Shown here: positions 39,233 through 52,392 of the stretch, piece after piece
Layout: every line of letters starts with the position of its first letter
Numbering within the stretch: position 1 is the stretch's first letter
Assembly (NCBI GenBank): GCA_019843655.1
Contig: JACDQD010000002.1
Span: 3,668,585 to 3,732,584 of the forward strand
Length of the DNA: 64,000 nt
DNA from: Lethocerus indicus
Lineage: Eukaryota > Arthropoda > Insecta > Hemiptera > Belostomatidae
Direction: 5' to 3'
Position numbers and translations under genes: made by a program
The notes under the pieces: generated by a model
What the model was told of the DNA's origin: nothing
The model's database searches: none
Seen by the model: only the letters and a program-made list of their open reading frames with translations

Positions 39233-39266
39233 TATATCCGTAATTGCCACTTGAATCCGGACTTAG

Positions 39267-39452
39267 TTGTGTGAAGATATCGACGAAATAAATGGGTTCA
39301 CATTTCACGGCCACCCGACAGAATGGACTTCCTTCATAAACGCAACGGATAAAGTCTTAGCGTTAACCGCGCTGTACAACTTAAAAGAAGTATTAACCAA
39401 AGGAATATTGAATAATGGAAACGAATACGACAAACGTCGTGAATCTCGCTGA
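39267..39452 (+). pseudogene. Possible LTR-retrotransposon gag relic (BEL/Pao-like)
   Basis: The translated stretch contains INGFTFHGHPTEWTSFIN, later YNLKEVLTKG and LNNGNEY. This resembles the F-x-G-x-P-x-E-W-x-x-F, Y-L-x-x-x-L-x-G and T-N-E-N-Y blocks of BEL/Pao-type gag proteins, in the same order, but with shortened spacing. No ATG opens the frame (it starts at a TTG) and it stops after about 61 codons. It directly follows the mariner element. I know the family pattern but cannot score the match, so a chance resemblance remains possible. Confidence 0.3.
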
Positions 39453-42091
39453 TGTTAATTGCATCGACTGATTTTCTCAATTAGTGAAATGCCTCTAACC
39501 CAGTGATAAGTAACTATTAACAACTAGTGGCTTCAAATTCCTTTCGTTCTATGCTTCTGTAGTGTACTTACAGTCAGTGGCATTGATGTAATTGACTATG
39601 AAGAAGCCTAGCTGCGTGACAGCAATGTGTGTGGACAGAATTTCGTGCATTGCTATTCCTGACAATTTTCAATATCCAGTTGCGGTTCCAATTATTGAAT
39701 CCCTACTGGGGAAATTCAATTATTGTTTCTATTTAATCGAATGACACAACGTTGATTCAATTCCGCGAGACATATAAATAAAAAATACAGTCGTATATGC
39801 ACAAGGGAGAAACTAGGTTCTTAATTAACAATATTTTCTTTTATCTATAGGGTTTCAGACCCCTTCTATTTATTTACAGTAATAAAATTATCGAAGGTAA
39901 CCCAATGACTTATTGGGTAATGTAATTATAGATCCGACATGTGTAGATTAAGTTATTTACAGTTTCACATATAAAATGTTATTACTCAGTCGTGCTATAC
40001 CCTCATTTGTAATTTTCATCCGTTATACGTTTCCAACTTATGAAAAACTATTACTTTCAGAATCATCATTGATATTTTCGATTCATTCAAGGTTGTAACG
40101 TAGAAAATGCCAACGGGTCAGTTGAAAGTCTCAGTTAATTACATTTTGGATTGTCCAAAGCATAATTATCCCTTCAGGTATTCAGTTTATCTTACAAAGG
40201 GATCGTCTCCGCTCTTTATGCCAGCGCCGAGGGCCGACGGGACTTGTAATATTTTTAGTCCGCCCGGTGAAACAAACTTTGAACTCTCGAAAATGCCGGA
40301 CTCGAACCGAGCGGATGAATTAATTAGAGCGGAATTATGTAAGTGCATTTAATAACGGAAACAGCCGACTTTGTTATAAATACGGTTTTGATTAAAGAGC
40401 ACCAGCGTGTTCGGGAGGTACTGGGCGGCCGACTCTACCTTTGACGGTGGGTCCGCTTTAGGATTACTTTAGGGGCTAGATCTTCAAAAGTATCTAACGG
40501 TTCATCTCGGTGATGAGCCGGGGCACACGCATATACGCCTACCCCCAACGGCCGGTCTATAATTAAAAGCGGTATAATAACTCGCGTAGACTCACGAAGG
40601 CCATCCCCTTCCCTTTATCGACTATTAGATTTGCGTCCGCGCCCCCGTCGTCCGACCCTTTGAAGACAGTCCCGTTTTAAGGGCCGTATTCACTAAAAGC
40701 ACTGTGCAAAAAAAGCCCTCATTAGTCCCGTCTTGCCTTTTTAACTCCTGAAAACTTTTTACAAAGCTAGGCGCTTTCCTCTTATTGCTGTATTGCATTT
40801 ACTAATAGGAAATCTGTAATTGAGCTCGGTTCAATGATTTTACTGTTTTTCAGTTTGGAATGATTTTGACTCCAAAATAAATCATTTCCCGATTATATAG
40901 TTCTTCTATCGATTTTTAGAAAAAATACGAACTCGTAGAATTTCCTGTCAATACTTTTCTCACTTCTTTGTTAAAAAAAAATTAAATATTCAATGTTAAT
41001 CCTGTCAGTTTGAAATCCTCAATGCTTTTGGCTTACAGTCAACACCCCACGAATACATGGCGCCGTCCACCTCAGGGAAGTATGATTATTGAATGATCAC
41101 CTTCTGCAGATCAGCATGAAATTCTTATATATAAAAAATTCATGTACAGCAATTTAATATTAGTACACGAACACGGTTGTCTAAATTGTCGGACTTACTG
41201 TCGAGCGCTAAATTTGTCAGACGCAATATGTAACAATCTTATATTATATTGCCATAGTTAACAACTGTGTCAATGTACAATTCTGTGAACTCGGTTTGAA
41301 TCAAGGCAAGTAAGCTGGATTGGGCTGAGCCCAGTGATCGGCTTTGGGGGGAGAATATGTCCGATTGGCGCTGCAGCCATTAGGCGGCTCAAGAGGGGTG
41401 AACGCCACCCCCTCACCCTCCTATTGCCAACCACCTCTAATCCTATCGGCAGATTATGTTTCAAGACAGAAGGTCGCAAACAATGATTCAATTTAAAGCC
41501 GGGAGCGCATTTGAAATAGAACGCGAGCGGCTTCCGGGAACACTATGAAAGGTACTAATTGTCAAATTGTGGCTACGAATATATTGTAGATACTCGCGAC
41601 TACGTATTTATTCTGCAGTCAGTCAGAACTAATTAGTATTATAAAGTATAGCAATCGATTACTGAAAACATTAGTTTCGCTTAAATAAATCGCTTAAATG
41701 GAGTAGGCAATTTGAAATAAAACCATTACAACATTGAAAATGAACTGAATTGCTCAAAATGATTGGCGTAATATTATAAAATTTGATAGTAAACTCCGTA
41801 TGTCGATTGGATTTTCTTATCGAAAATAACATCGTTGAATGGTTATTAAACTTGCAGGGCAGATAGCACAAGGAACGTCCGATGTTACTATACTGTTGGG
41901 TGGGAGGAGGGTGGAGGATTGGACAATGTACATTGAAGATATTTAACAGGGCGTGAAGGTGAAGGACGAGAGGGCTAGGCCATTGTTGTCTCCGGGGCCG
42001 CCCCTATCATCATTATAAACGGGGCTATTTGAAGGGGAAAACTCGGCCATCCCCATCCCCAACTTCGAGCTTTAGCCTTTAGGCCAACCGG
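39453..42091. other. Non-coding DNA, no gene seen
   Basis: No repeat, domain or paired splice signals recognised. Confidence 0.5.
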
Positions 42092-42145
42092 TGACGTTAG
42101 CGTCGGGCGTCTATATAAAAGGAAACCGGGAACGGAGCGCATAAC
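42092..42145 (+). promoter_or_regulatory. Candidate TATA-type core promoter
   Basis: A strong TATA box, TATATAAAAGG (42112-42122), sits about 15 bp after a cyclic-AMP-response-like TGACGT (42092-42097). Expected initiation is near 42142. The first ATG after it (42149) gives only 18 codons, so no downstream gene confirms it. Confidence 0.25.
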
Positions 42146-42586
42146 AAAATGCACCGACCGTTAAAACCTAGTCTAAGCGTTACGTTTAAAGCTCACACCA
42201 TTTGAGAGATATACCCCTCTACAGAACAATGATTCACCCAAACCGCCCCCGTATACACGCCAATCTTATCTTTAAAACAATAAAACTTTACATCCCTAAA
42301 TGGTTATACCCTAGCGATCGATTGCCAGAAATGCAAACGCCACGTCTAAATTCATTTTAAACAATATACATTTATCGGAAATGCAAAGACATTTAGAAAC
42401 CAAATCTTTGTTTATGTACTGAACATTCAATTGTTCATACTTGGAACTAATGGGCCGTTTTAAATTCGGATATATTTATTTAATGCTCGGCTCAATTACA
42501 ATTAATTATATAGCGTGTATAATTCCGGACGATTATAGATATTTTCATTCATTACGATTTCGTGTTTTATGCGCTCTGTGTTCAGT

Positions 42587-42617
42587 GAAATCCGCAATGA
42601 CTTAGTTGCCGACAGAA
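42587..42617 (+). mobile_element. Solitary mariner terminal inverted repeat
   Basis: A 27-bp block, gaaatccgcaatgacttagt followed by tgccgac, is identical to the right end of the mariner element at 39012-39232 and is followed by agaa and a TA (42618-42619). No partner end was found within several hundred bases on either side, so this is a lone end left by deletion, internal recombination or a partial insertion. Confidence 0.7.
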
Positions 42618-42619
42618 TA

Positions 42620-45600
42620 AATTTATCTTGATTCGTGTTTCTAGGAAAAATGGGCCATTTTCGATTCAAATCGAACATTTTTATGTCCAATCGTTGAGAA
42701 ACAAAAAGAGTACCTAGGTCAGGTTCTAGTCTGATAGGAAACCAATTCATTCTGGGTTAGATTTGGTCCGGTGAGTGTCCAGGTAGTGACTTTCCAGTTA
42801 GGGAGTGAAGTGAGGTGGGAAGGGTTCCCCGCGGCGTATCAGTTAATGGTGCTTGAGATTACACTTTCCGCTTCGGGGACGGTACTTTTTTTTTTCTTTT
42901 TTTCACCCAACTTGCCGCCAAAAGGGGGCGCTTAAAGCTCATGTCCCGAGGGGCGTAATCGAATTGACTGCGCCCGCTAGACAGAGACGAGACCATTTCG
43001 GTTATCAATATTTTGATAGATAATTGAATTTTTTTCGGGTCCGAAATTGTTTTTTATGCCCAATATCGGTGAAATTGATTATAATGAACAAAAATTACAT
43101 ACTGAAGGAGCTTGCGATTCACCAGCCCTACCCGGTAGACGTCGGTCTGCAGACTAAGTTCGGCGTATTTTTTTCATCGGTTTTTATGAAAGCGTCGGCC
43201 AGAGAAAGCCTCTAAATAAGAACTCTGTAATTAAGCCGCCGATAATGAAATGCAAAGGGACCTTTAATTAAGAGGCCGACTGAAATCTTTCCCTACTTAA
43301 TAAAATCGGGATAAAGGAATAGCAATAACCCCTCGATTGGCTCAGCTGTCGTGAACAGCCGCAGCAATCTTTTATTTCCTAATTTATTTATATCTCTACG
43401 GCCAAAACGGTTTCATCCCCTCAGTTCTGTATATTTGCCGCCTATTCGGATTTACAAAGAATCTGTTACCCTAAAACGCATTAATATTGTCTGTTAATTT
43501 TAACCAATAAGTTAAACGCGTATAACTCGTATTTATAGTGCGTTCTGTTTGTTTATTGATTTAAAGTTGCATTATGCGTATATCGTCTTAATGACAAAAA
43601 GTGGTTTCGCGTTTATCACCAACTAATGCACAGGTGCCCTGCTTCGGATAGTTTGGTAAGAAACTGAATTATTAAGTACGTCGACTGCCGGCGCAGGACC
43701 GTGTAGTTTACTGGTAATAGTAGTAATACGAAACTTGTAAAAGGAAAAGGAAAAACGATTATCAGGACGAACGATTATATCAAAGATTAAATTTAACCAC
43801 GATTATGCCCTTGAATTTTTTACAATGTAATTTTCTATGTATTTTTTCCAGAAAATAATTAATATCTTCAATAATTAGTATTCGAAACTTCGATGATTGC
43901 ACGCGTTTTATAGAACGGTCTATTAATTGTGGGTATCTCTGTAACTGGAATCAAATTATTGCTGTTATTGCACAACATTTCGCGTGAGATTGGGCGAAAA
44001 TAAATGGCACAGAAGGTGCCCCCCTTTCTGTAGAAATTGAAACGGGATTCGTTCACGAGGCTAAAACATTTCCGAAAGGAAAGGTTGTAAGCTGATTATT
44101 CAGATTTCAAGATCCTCTCTGAATATGTCCATGAGTGTATATGGCACAATAGCTCTATAGAGAAGTAGAAACGAAGAAATCATCCGAATACATTTTATAT
44201 GTTATGGCGGCGGTTCCCCGCCCACTGCATTGTATTCTGCGTACATTAATCTACTGTACAATACCACGTATGCAATCGGCCGCGTATGAAACAATGTCTC
44301 GACGTAAAGTATTTGTAACAAAAGAAGATGTTCTTCGGGCTGTGGCTTAATTTCTGAAAGCCCCTTCAATAGTTGAACGGCCGGCCCATATATTTGAGCA
44401 CTCTCGCTATTAGTAAGCCGTGACGTCGTCTTCGCGGTGCCAAATGACCCGTGCTAAGCACAACCGTCTTATACTAAGTGATTGTTTTCCTCCGCCCACT
44501 TTCTTGACGTAGGTCACCCCACTTAAGGCCCACTCTGAATAGGGGTTGAAAATATAGGCCGGAATTTGTTTATTGTGAAACTTATTCACGACGTTTCATT
44601 TATTACATTGTCTTACCGCTTACTGAAGTGCACTCGTCAATATCCGGGCCGAATCGTTTACAATAATAAAGTGCTTTAAACAAATTGTTTAAACAAATTA
44701 AGCCCGTTTGACAGGCAGTTCAGATACAGGAGAGTTGTACTTGTTAAATTACAGCAGTTGTGAGCAGAAATCGTTACTTAAGCACTTCGCTTTTTCGTAC
44801 TAAATTTTCTAAATACTGACCAGGTTTAACGCCATTATTTTCCCACCCCCCGTCTGCCGCAGACGTCCCGTTGTTGAAGTCAACGATCGGTACTTAGACA
44901 GACTTTAAGTGGCACGTTTGGAGTGTGTGAAGGATCTATAATTTCGTTTATATTTTAACGTTACTCAGGACCATTCGGCGCTAAGCGAATTTTCCTTGAA
45001 TTGGAATTCAAGTAACCGATTAAATGAGAGGAGCTTCCATGTTATTTTCAAAAATAGAAAACGAAGATTTCAATTGTGATTGTATAAGTTTTTTTTGCTT
45101 CATTTATTTTTTAGGGGCGCAATTTGGTTTTAACTTTTATGCGCCCGGATTGTATAAGTGTGAAAAAAGGAGGGAAATAATTTTTTTTTTAATTTGTTGG
45201 TTTATATTTCTTTCATGGTGTCCATGACACGTGACTCCAAAACACACCCGGCAGAATTAGACATTATAGCGCGTAATTCTCCGTCCGGGTTTCAGCGAGG
45301 GTATAAAGTTTGAATTAAGCAATTAGAAAAATTATTTCCCTCTCGATTATAAGGTGAGATTTCTGTAATCGGGCCGAGGTGAAAGAGCGAGATTAAAGAG
45401 CGGGGTGTTAAAAGGCGAGTAGCCGGGTTAAGGTTAAGGAGATTCGGTTTGGAGTAGGTGTCGTTGTCATCATGAGCGAGGCACAGGCGGGGTAATAATC
45501 ATTCTCTGCGCCCCAACTCCCAACTTCCACGCCCCCGGACAAATTAACCGAGAACAGAGGGGGGGGGGGTGATCATCCCCCGGCTACAAGAATATGAAGA

Positions 45601-46080
45601 ATAATTAGGGCCACGGGTTCAGGCCGCCTTAATTGTTAAATGGCTCGTTAACCAACTCGTTTTAGTCACCGCCGGCAACGACGAGCATTTACATTCGAGA
45701 ATTCAGACAACAACAATAGTCCCTCGCAGTACTCCTGGGCCTAATATAGCAGACACTATTTCCCCTATTTCGGAAAACTGTTGTAAATAGTTTCAGCGTT
45801 GGGGTAAAACACGTTTTGCGCGTCTTTGTCAGCTTCGTGGCCAATCTTTCTCTCCATTTTTTAATTAAATAAAAAGGGCATTTTTTTAAAAACATTTATC
45901 GGCCTTATTGATCGCTAGGTTAAAAATAACCTTGCTCTAGGGGCCGCCTAAGGGCTCAGTTCAATATCGGGTTCTCCTAAATATTTAATAGTTCGATAAA
46001 TATTTTACAGAAGTATTGCAGTACTCCCCTTCGCTCTACCTGTGTATTTGGCCGTGTTATTGCTTCATATCGGAGAGGAA
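42620..46080. other. Non-coding DNA, no gene seen
   Basis: Contains a run of ten G near 45562 and poly-T stretches; nothing else recognised. Confidence 0.5.
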
Positions 46081-46107
46081 GAAGAGAGAGAGAGAGAGAG
46101 AGAGAGG
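46081..46107. repeat. (GA)n microsatellite
   Basis: About 12 GA units, 640 bp before the long CT array. Confidence 0.95.
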
Positions 46108-46739
46108 GTTGGCCGCCCTTAAAAATCCGTTTGACATCTTTGTGGAATCCAGACCTTTGCTGTAAAAACAAAAACACGGCCCGGATACTCTGGGCCGGCG
46201 ATTTTCTTTACTCTGAAAGACACTCAGACAAACTGCGGAAAGAAAACCCCGAGGGAAGATGACCCTGTTCTTGGGGGGAAAAATATGGAATCCGATTTGA
46301 AACGAACGGAAACTATCTATATATTTTCTTCGTCCAAATAAGAAATACACTCGAATTTTCAGGAAATTTCAATCGCTTATTTCGGAAAATAAGCGCACCA
46401 ATCTAAACATTCGTAATAACAAAAATTGTAAGTAAGCTTTTATATTTTTTTTTAACTTTTCGGAGATCCCAGTTTTTAGCGCATCGTTCGGTTTCCACTC
46501 CCGTGAGTTGCTACCGCGGATTACGGTTTTGGGTTTAAATTAAACCGACCCGTTAACTGTTACATGAAGTACGGTTACATTGGTTTCGATAAATCCCACC
46601 CCCAACCCCCACCCCACCGCCATCCCCTCTACCACTGGTGTACGGCAACATTTTCCACGATATCAATTTCCACAAATATTCGGTTAATGGACTGTACACG
46701 AAACGGTCCCAATTACCGTTATTATTGGTTATCACGGAG

Positions 46740-46741
<2 letters not shown>

Positions 46742-46785
<44 letters not shown>

Positions 46786-46800
46786 TCTCTTTCTATCTCT
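46742..46800. repeat. (CT)n microsatellite
   Basis: About 19 uninterrupted CT units, then imperfect CT and TCTA units. Confidence 0.95.
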
Positions 46801-49800
46801 ATCTCTGCGCCTAATCGAATGCGCCCGACCCCGCCCCTTTGTGCAGAGCTACGGCGAAGAATTTCTTTTTTAAGTTTTATCTCGATGAAACGGGGGGGGG
46901 GTGGGAAATAATTTAAAAGAGGATTTTTCCCTTTTACGGGTTTCATTAAGGAGGACATAATAAAAAGGAGAGCACAATTTGCCACAGGCTTGAGGTCAAC
47001 CCGATTTAAGGTACGGGGTGAATACACTTTGACTTTATCTCCAAATTACGCCTACGTAGAAAGAATTCCTTGCGCTTAATTTCATCGCAGACATTCTATA
47101 CCTGAAAAGACTATACCTGCCAGAAAATAACAGAAACGCGTCGAATGCTAAGTGAATGAGAACGGTACAGTATCATCCGTTCAGGTGCAATATAAAGCGA
47201 TATATCCAAATAATTTTCTTTTAGACGTTCTATTTATTTCACCTGATTAATTTTGTTCAAATTTATCCTTTTGAAAAAAAAATGTATTTTGTATGTACGA
47301 TCGTAAACAAGTCGTGATTTACGATGGTATATGTAAGTTTAGGTTTGTAAACTGTACTGTTTTTATTCCATTATAATTTATACGATAGATAAGAGCCGTA
47401 AACATGACTAGTGCGATCAAAGTTTCATTTTCATAACTAATATGCAAACTGGCGTGACAGTAAAAACACAGTACGTAGAGGGCTTTAAATACTATTGGAG
47501 ACGTGGGTCGGATGGTGAGTGGGGCTTATTGGAGATTGGTACATGCAACTTCACTCGGCCTGTTATTCTATTCTTAGACCGTGTTCGTCACTCCGCCACC
47601 CAATTAGGCCTCTGCCTCTGCATTAGCCCAAGCGCATTACCACACAGACCAGTAACAAACACAGGCGAACACGCCACTTCAACTTCGCCTATATATGTAC
47701 CACTAATTCTATTATATCCCCGAAAATACCCCAATAATAATGTGGTTCGAAATAGCGAAACATTGCGCAGATTCCTGTATTTTAAAATATGGAAATTAAA
47801 TTACGGGCGTTTATTTGTAATGGGCGAATGTATGAACCTGAAATAATTCCATGTGAAAATTATTTCCCAGGTAATATTACTTTAATATTCTGTGTTTAGT
47901 CGTTCGTACATTGGAATACCATTTTATTTACAAGAACAATACGACTGGTATTGTCATTAAACCATAATATGTGTTGGGCATATACATGTTAAATAATTTG
48001 CGTAATTCCCTCATATCACTGTATCACGCTAATATGGAAATGTTGTGAATGCGGTCAGTTGCAGGCACGTTCAGGACTCGAGGTAGGCCACAAGTCCTCT
48101 TGCGGCTTTAATGGAAAATAACATTTTACGTCGGTGGCCGACACGGCTCCAGTAATCTGCGCCCTTTGGAGGCCGCACGCGAACCCTTCGGAACCATCTC
48201 GAAATAACTTCCTGAGAATCCAATCTAATTTCATTGGCGCCATCACAAAGAATATTAACGGCCCGTCTCTACAATTTCCCAGTAGGCGGCGCAATTTCCG
48301 GACCGGCTCAAAAGTGTACCACTGAAGCGGGTACAGATTTAATTCGCCCTCCCCCCCGGCCAACAACGGACGCCGTTACGCTACGGCCTAAACCCGATTT
48401 CGGGTTCTGGAGCCCTCCAATCAATCTGAAATTGGATTACAACACAAATTTTGTATACACGGATAGACAAGTGTCCGTTCATCGAAGTTACCGAGTATGT
48501 ATACGAAGCAGGCAAAAATCATGGAGTAGCCCGGGGGTAGCTCCAATAAACGCTCTAGAGAAACTAGACGGATAAAAATCCTGCAAACCAAATTTGTTTT
48601 GATCATTTAGACATAAGACCGAACAGCACTCATACATTAACCCGGTTTTGACTTTTGCGGTGGTATTCACTACCAACGGACAGTAAAAATATTTCCTTTT
48701 AACCTTTCTCCCTTAATAAATACTCCCCCTTTCGAGAAAGGAGAGAACAATTAGTGGAAAATATGCCGACGTCGTTATTTGGCAGTTATTGAACGGCTCT
48801 CGGAGCCCAGTCGCATTTATAACACCTAATCGTGTTTCAACTGCAGTAAAGGTCACTAGTTAGGTTGGCGGCTTAAGGTACTTGTTTGTCGCTAAATAGC
48901 GCAATGTCACACTAGAGTCAGATTAGCCAGTTAAACTTATAAGGGATTGGTCAGTGCTACAGACCGGAGCTTTCAATGTTGACTTAGAGCGCTGAGTTCG
49001 GCGCTGAAATTTAAATTAGACACAGCCGGAGGCGGCTAATGGGTCTCTAATACTCTATTATAGATAGTGGGGATAAAACCCCACGTACGTGTTAAGATCA
49101 AAGAAATCACTGTGGTTTATGGCTTGCACAGGAACTAGAGCAAAATTATTATTTAATTTCGGAGTAGATTAATACAAAGATCGGTCGGAATAAGTAAAAA
49201 GTAGCACTATTGAATATACTAGAAATAATTACATGCCACAACTGAATGATGTTTAACAATGGTTTCTAATTAGCTATACAATTCATCCAATTTAATTCAT
49301 CGCATATCCGTCAATATTTTCACTAAAAGAAGAACTGTCGAATGCGCAACGTTGATCAAACATTCCCTTTATATAATTGTCCCATTGTAGTGACTTTGGA
49401 CAAGGCTTCGGTTTAATAAGTAATGGGTTAATTGAGCACCGATCCACAACGGCCATATTACTCATTACGCATTCCATTAGTTTCCATTAGTTGTGTGCTA
49501 CTTGGGGGTTCATCGTATCCTCCTCCGTTTTCATCGCCCCGATTCGGCCCGACGCCAGACCCGTTTCTGATTCTCGCCGTCGTCGGTAGCGTTCCGTCTG
49601 TAAAAGGTCTCAGATATTTGCGGACAACATACGTAGACAGAATCGACGACCGATTTACAGATCCGGTTGAGTGATAGTGATTTGACCGTTCAAAACTTAG
49701 AGTGCGACCAGTTATGACGGGTCACGGATTAGAATTGTCCCACCATGCATCACGTCGCCCTTCACGTCGTCTGATTGATTGACACTAGCAACCCTTTCCT

Positions 49801-52354
49801 GGGGGTTACTTAGAGGGATTGGGAGAGCTCGGGCCCGGCCAACTCCTTACAATCCATTATGCTCCCTTAAACATTAACGTACTCCTCCCGTTCGGTGCAC
49901 GCTCAAATGTACATAAAATAAGAAATTTTCCCGAACGAAATGTCAATTCAATTGCAGTTTGTCTTGAAAAGGAACAGCAGTTCGACTTATTAAAATTGCA
50001 TTAGCCCAACGAAGCGTTAAACGTGAACACGTGGAATGTTTTCTAACGCCCGCCCCAATGTTTTTATATCCGCTCAGTATTTATAACATACAAAATTACC
50101 GTAAAATTCAATCTGACTATTTATTTTCAATAACGAGACTCTTGCGCCATATGAGCAAACATTTGTTATTGACGTTGTTTTTGATATTTTCCCTCATTTG
50201 TTGTGTCTATGACATCAATTACGACCTCCATTTAAACTATAAATTAGGTCGAACGGTTTTATGCCATTTATTCTTTACGTAATGATTTAAAAATAAACGG
50301 ACGGAACACCATCTACAGAATAGTACGAGAATTGAAAAATATTCGACAATTTTTTGAAATAAAGACCGAGTGCTTATCGATTTTCCCTCGGTGTCATGTC
50401 GTATAAATTACACCGTGTTTCCTTTTGTTTTTAAGAGTTACTCATTTTAGTCTTTATTTTACAATTACTTAAAAACATCCAATTGAAAAACAGAGCAATA
50501 ATATTTACACTTACATAAATAAATATGTGTAAATCGAGTAAATAAATATGGGATCGTTTGATGTTTAGAATATGGCCGCGACTCGAAAAATAAATAAATC
50601 AATTAATTTTAAAACATAATCTAGTGCTTAATAACGGTTGTTCTTTAATTAATAAAGGGCATAAAGCTCAGGGAAGTTTGGAAACCCGAAAACGCTTTGC
50701 GTGTCCAATTTAATTTCCAGACGGTTCTTTTTTCCGCCCAATCCGGGTCAGCTTTCATTCGGTTTATTTATTCTTCTTTTTGTAAATAATTCCAAAACGA
50801 AATTCTATTTTACTAATTAATGTCGCGCTAATGAGGTTCAAAAATGTGGAAACATCATTCGGCCCTCCCACGCCATATCGTTTCCAAAAGTTTCCCGACT
50901 GAGAGATTTCCCAACAACCTCAACGCTATTCGATTTAAATCAATAGGCAAATGTTATCTGCCAATCCCGACATGACGCAAATATAATTCCTAGAAAATAT
51001 ATAGATAATTCCTGGAAGAAAAGGCAATTCTCAGTGCTACCTTGCAGGGCTAACATTCGGGGATATTAAATCGCTACATTTTGTGCATCGGCAAAAATGT
51101 CCTCTTCCAAACAATTATGAAGTTATCCTTACTGTTTTTCGTGTCTCCAGTTTCATAACTACAGATCGAAAGCGAAGCGTTTTTCTATCTTGTCTATAAA
51201 GGGAACGAATATTGGAAATATTGTGAAATATAAAAGGTCAGCGCAGTAATATCAGTGCAAAGTGTACGTGGAAAAGCGGAAATATGGTTTGTTCAAAATG
51301 TTAATATTTATTTGCGACTCAACATTTCCCCGGCGAAGGAAACTTCCGCGGAGTGTTGGTAGGACATTTATGAATTGTGTACTGGACGGCCACCAGAGTT
51401 TCCTCTGGGCCTGCTGTTTGTCTTCTATCGCCGGACTCTGATTGCCCGGTTAAATTTAATCCCGTAAAACTAAAAACCGTCCTCTCGGTTTATCCACTGC
51501 CTATAATAAATACTAGGCTTAATATTATTCCGGCCTCGTATCGAGATCGTTACGGAAGAATTTCCCGCCTTCCCAAATAATTCTTTCCAGCCCTGTGTTT
51601 TCCACCGTCGCCGCTTTTCTTATCGATACCGTTTCGTTTAATTTGTGGGGGGCCTCTTTGGAATTTTGCACACGGAAATTTACACGCCCCCTCTCAACGT
51701 TTCGAGGGTATTTGCTTTAATGGCGTTCATTAATCAACCTCCCGTAGATTGAATGTTGTTGGTTGGCAGCAGCGGCGGATTTATTGAAATTTATCTCAAT
51801 TCGCCCGCGGATAAATCATTATAGCCCGATACCTGGCCGAAGCGGGTAATAATTAAAATAGCTCATTTCTCGGCCGTCCGTTAAATAACCGGCCTGTTTC
51901 TCGCCGTATCCCGCTATTAAACTAAATCGCCGGCCGTTAGCCGATGATGAATCGTTGGCGTGACGAGCTCGAATCCTGTAAAAAATTAATTTGCCATATA
52001 ATTAATCGATGACCGAGGGGGCGAAGATTCGTACGACAGTTTGTAGGACACTGTCGTAAAACTTGTCAATATCTGTTTCGTACAACAACAAAGCAGAGTT
52101 ATCGTGCGAAAACGTCATTGATTCTGACATGACTATTGTAATTATGAAACGATATTGTCAATTTATTTGCAGTAAAAATTACAGTATTTTAATTTAACTT
52201 GTTTGTCCGATGTCTCTTGAGACGGTCAGAATAAATTCACCGGCAATACCCGTTTTGTGGTCAGCGTGGCTTTGTAACGACTCTTGTGATGTTCTTGTGA
52301 CTGCGGTCACAGTAAAATTGAAACTGCAGGCACAGTGCAGATGCCCCACGGAAA
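46801..52354. other. Non-coding DNA, no gene seen
   Basis: A 134-codon frame at 47442-47846 shows no family motif. A run of G near 46891 is present. No transposon ends recognised. Confidence 0.5.
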
Positions 52355-52392
52355 GCTATTGGAGGACGGTGGGCAGCCGAAACCGGTCTAGA
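52355..52392 (+). ncRNA. Hammerhead-ribozyme-like motif, copy D (decayed)
   Basis: Reads GCTA, TTGGAGGA, a poorly paired stem II ending in GCC, GAAA, ACCGGT, GTC triplet and TAG, so stem I (CTA/TAG) and stem III are intact but the CTGA box is lost. About 30 bases upstream, cacagtgcagatgcccc resembles acagtgcagtgaggatgccc upstream of copy A, so the shared unit is longer than the motif. Confidence 0.38.

Noticed and set aside
47442..47846. 134-codon plus-strand frame
   Set aside because: No motif, no splice-compatible neighbours; similar lengths occur by chance in this window.
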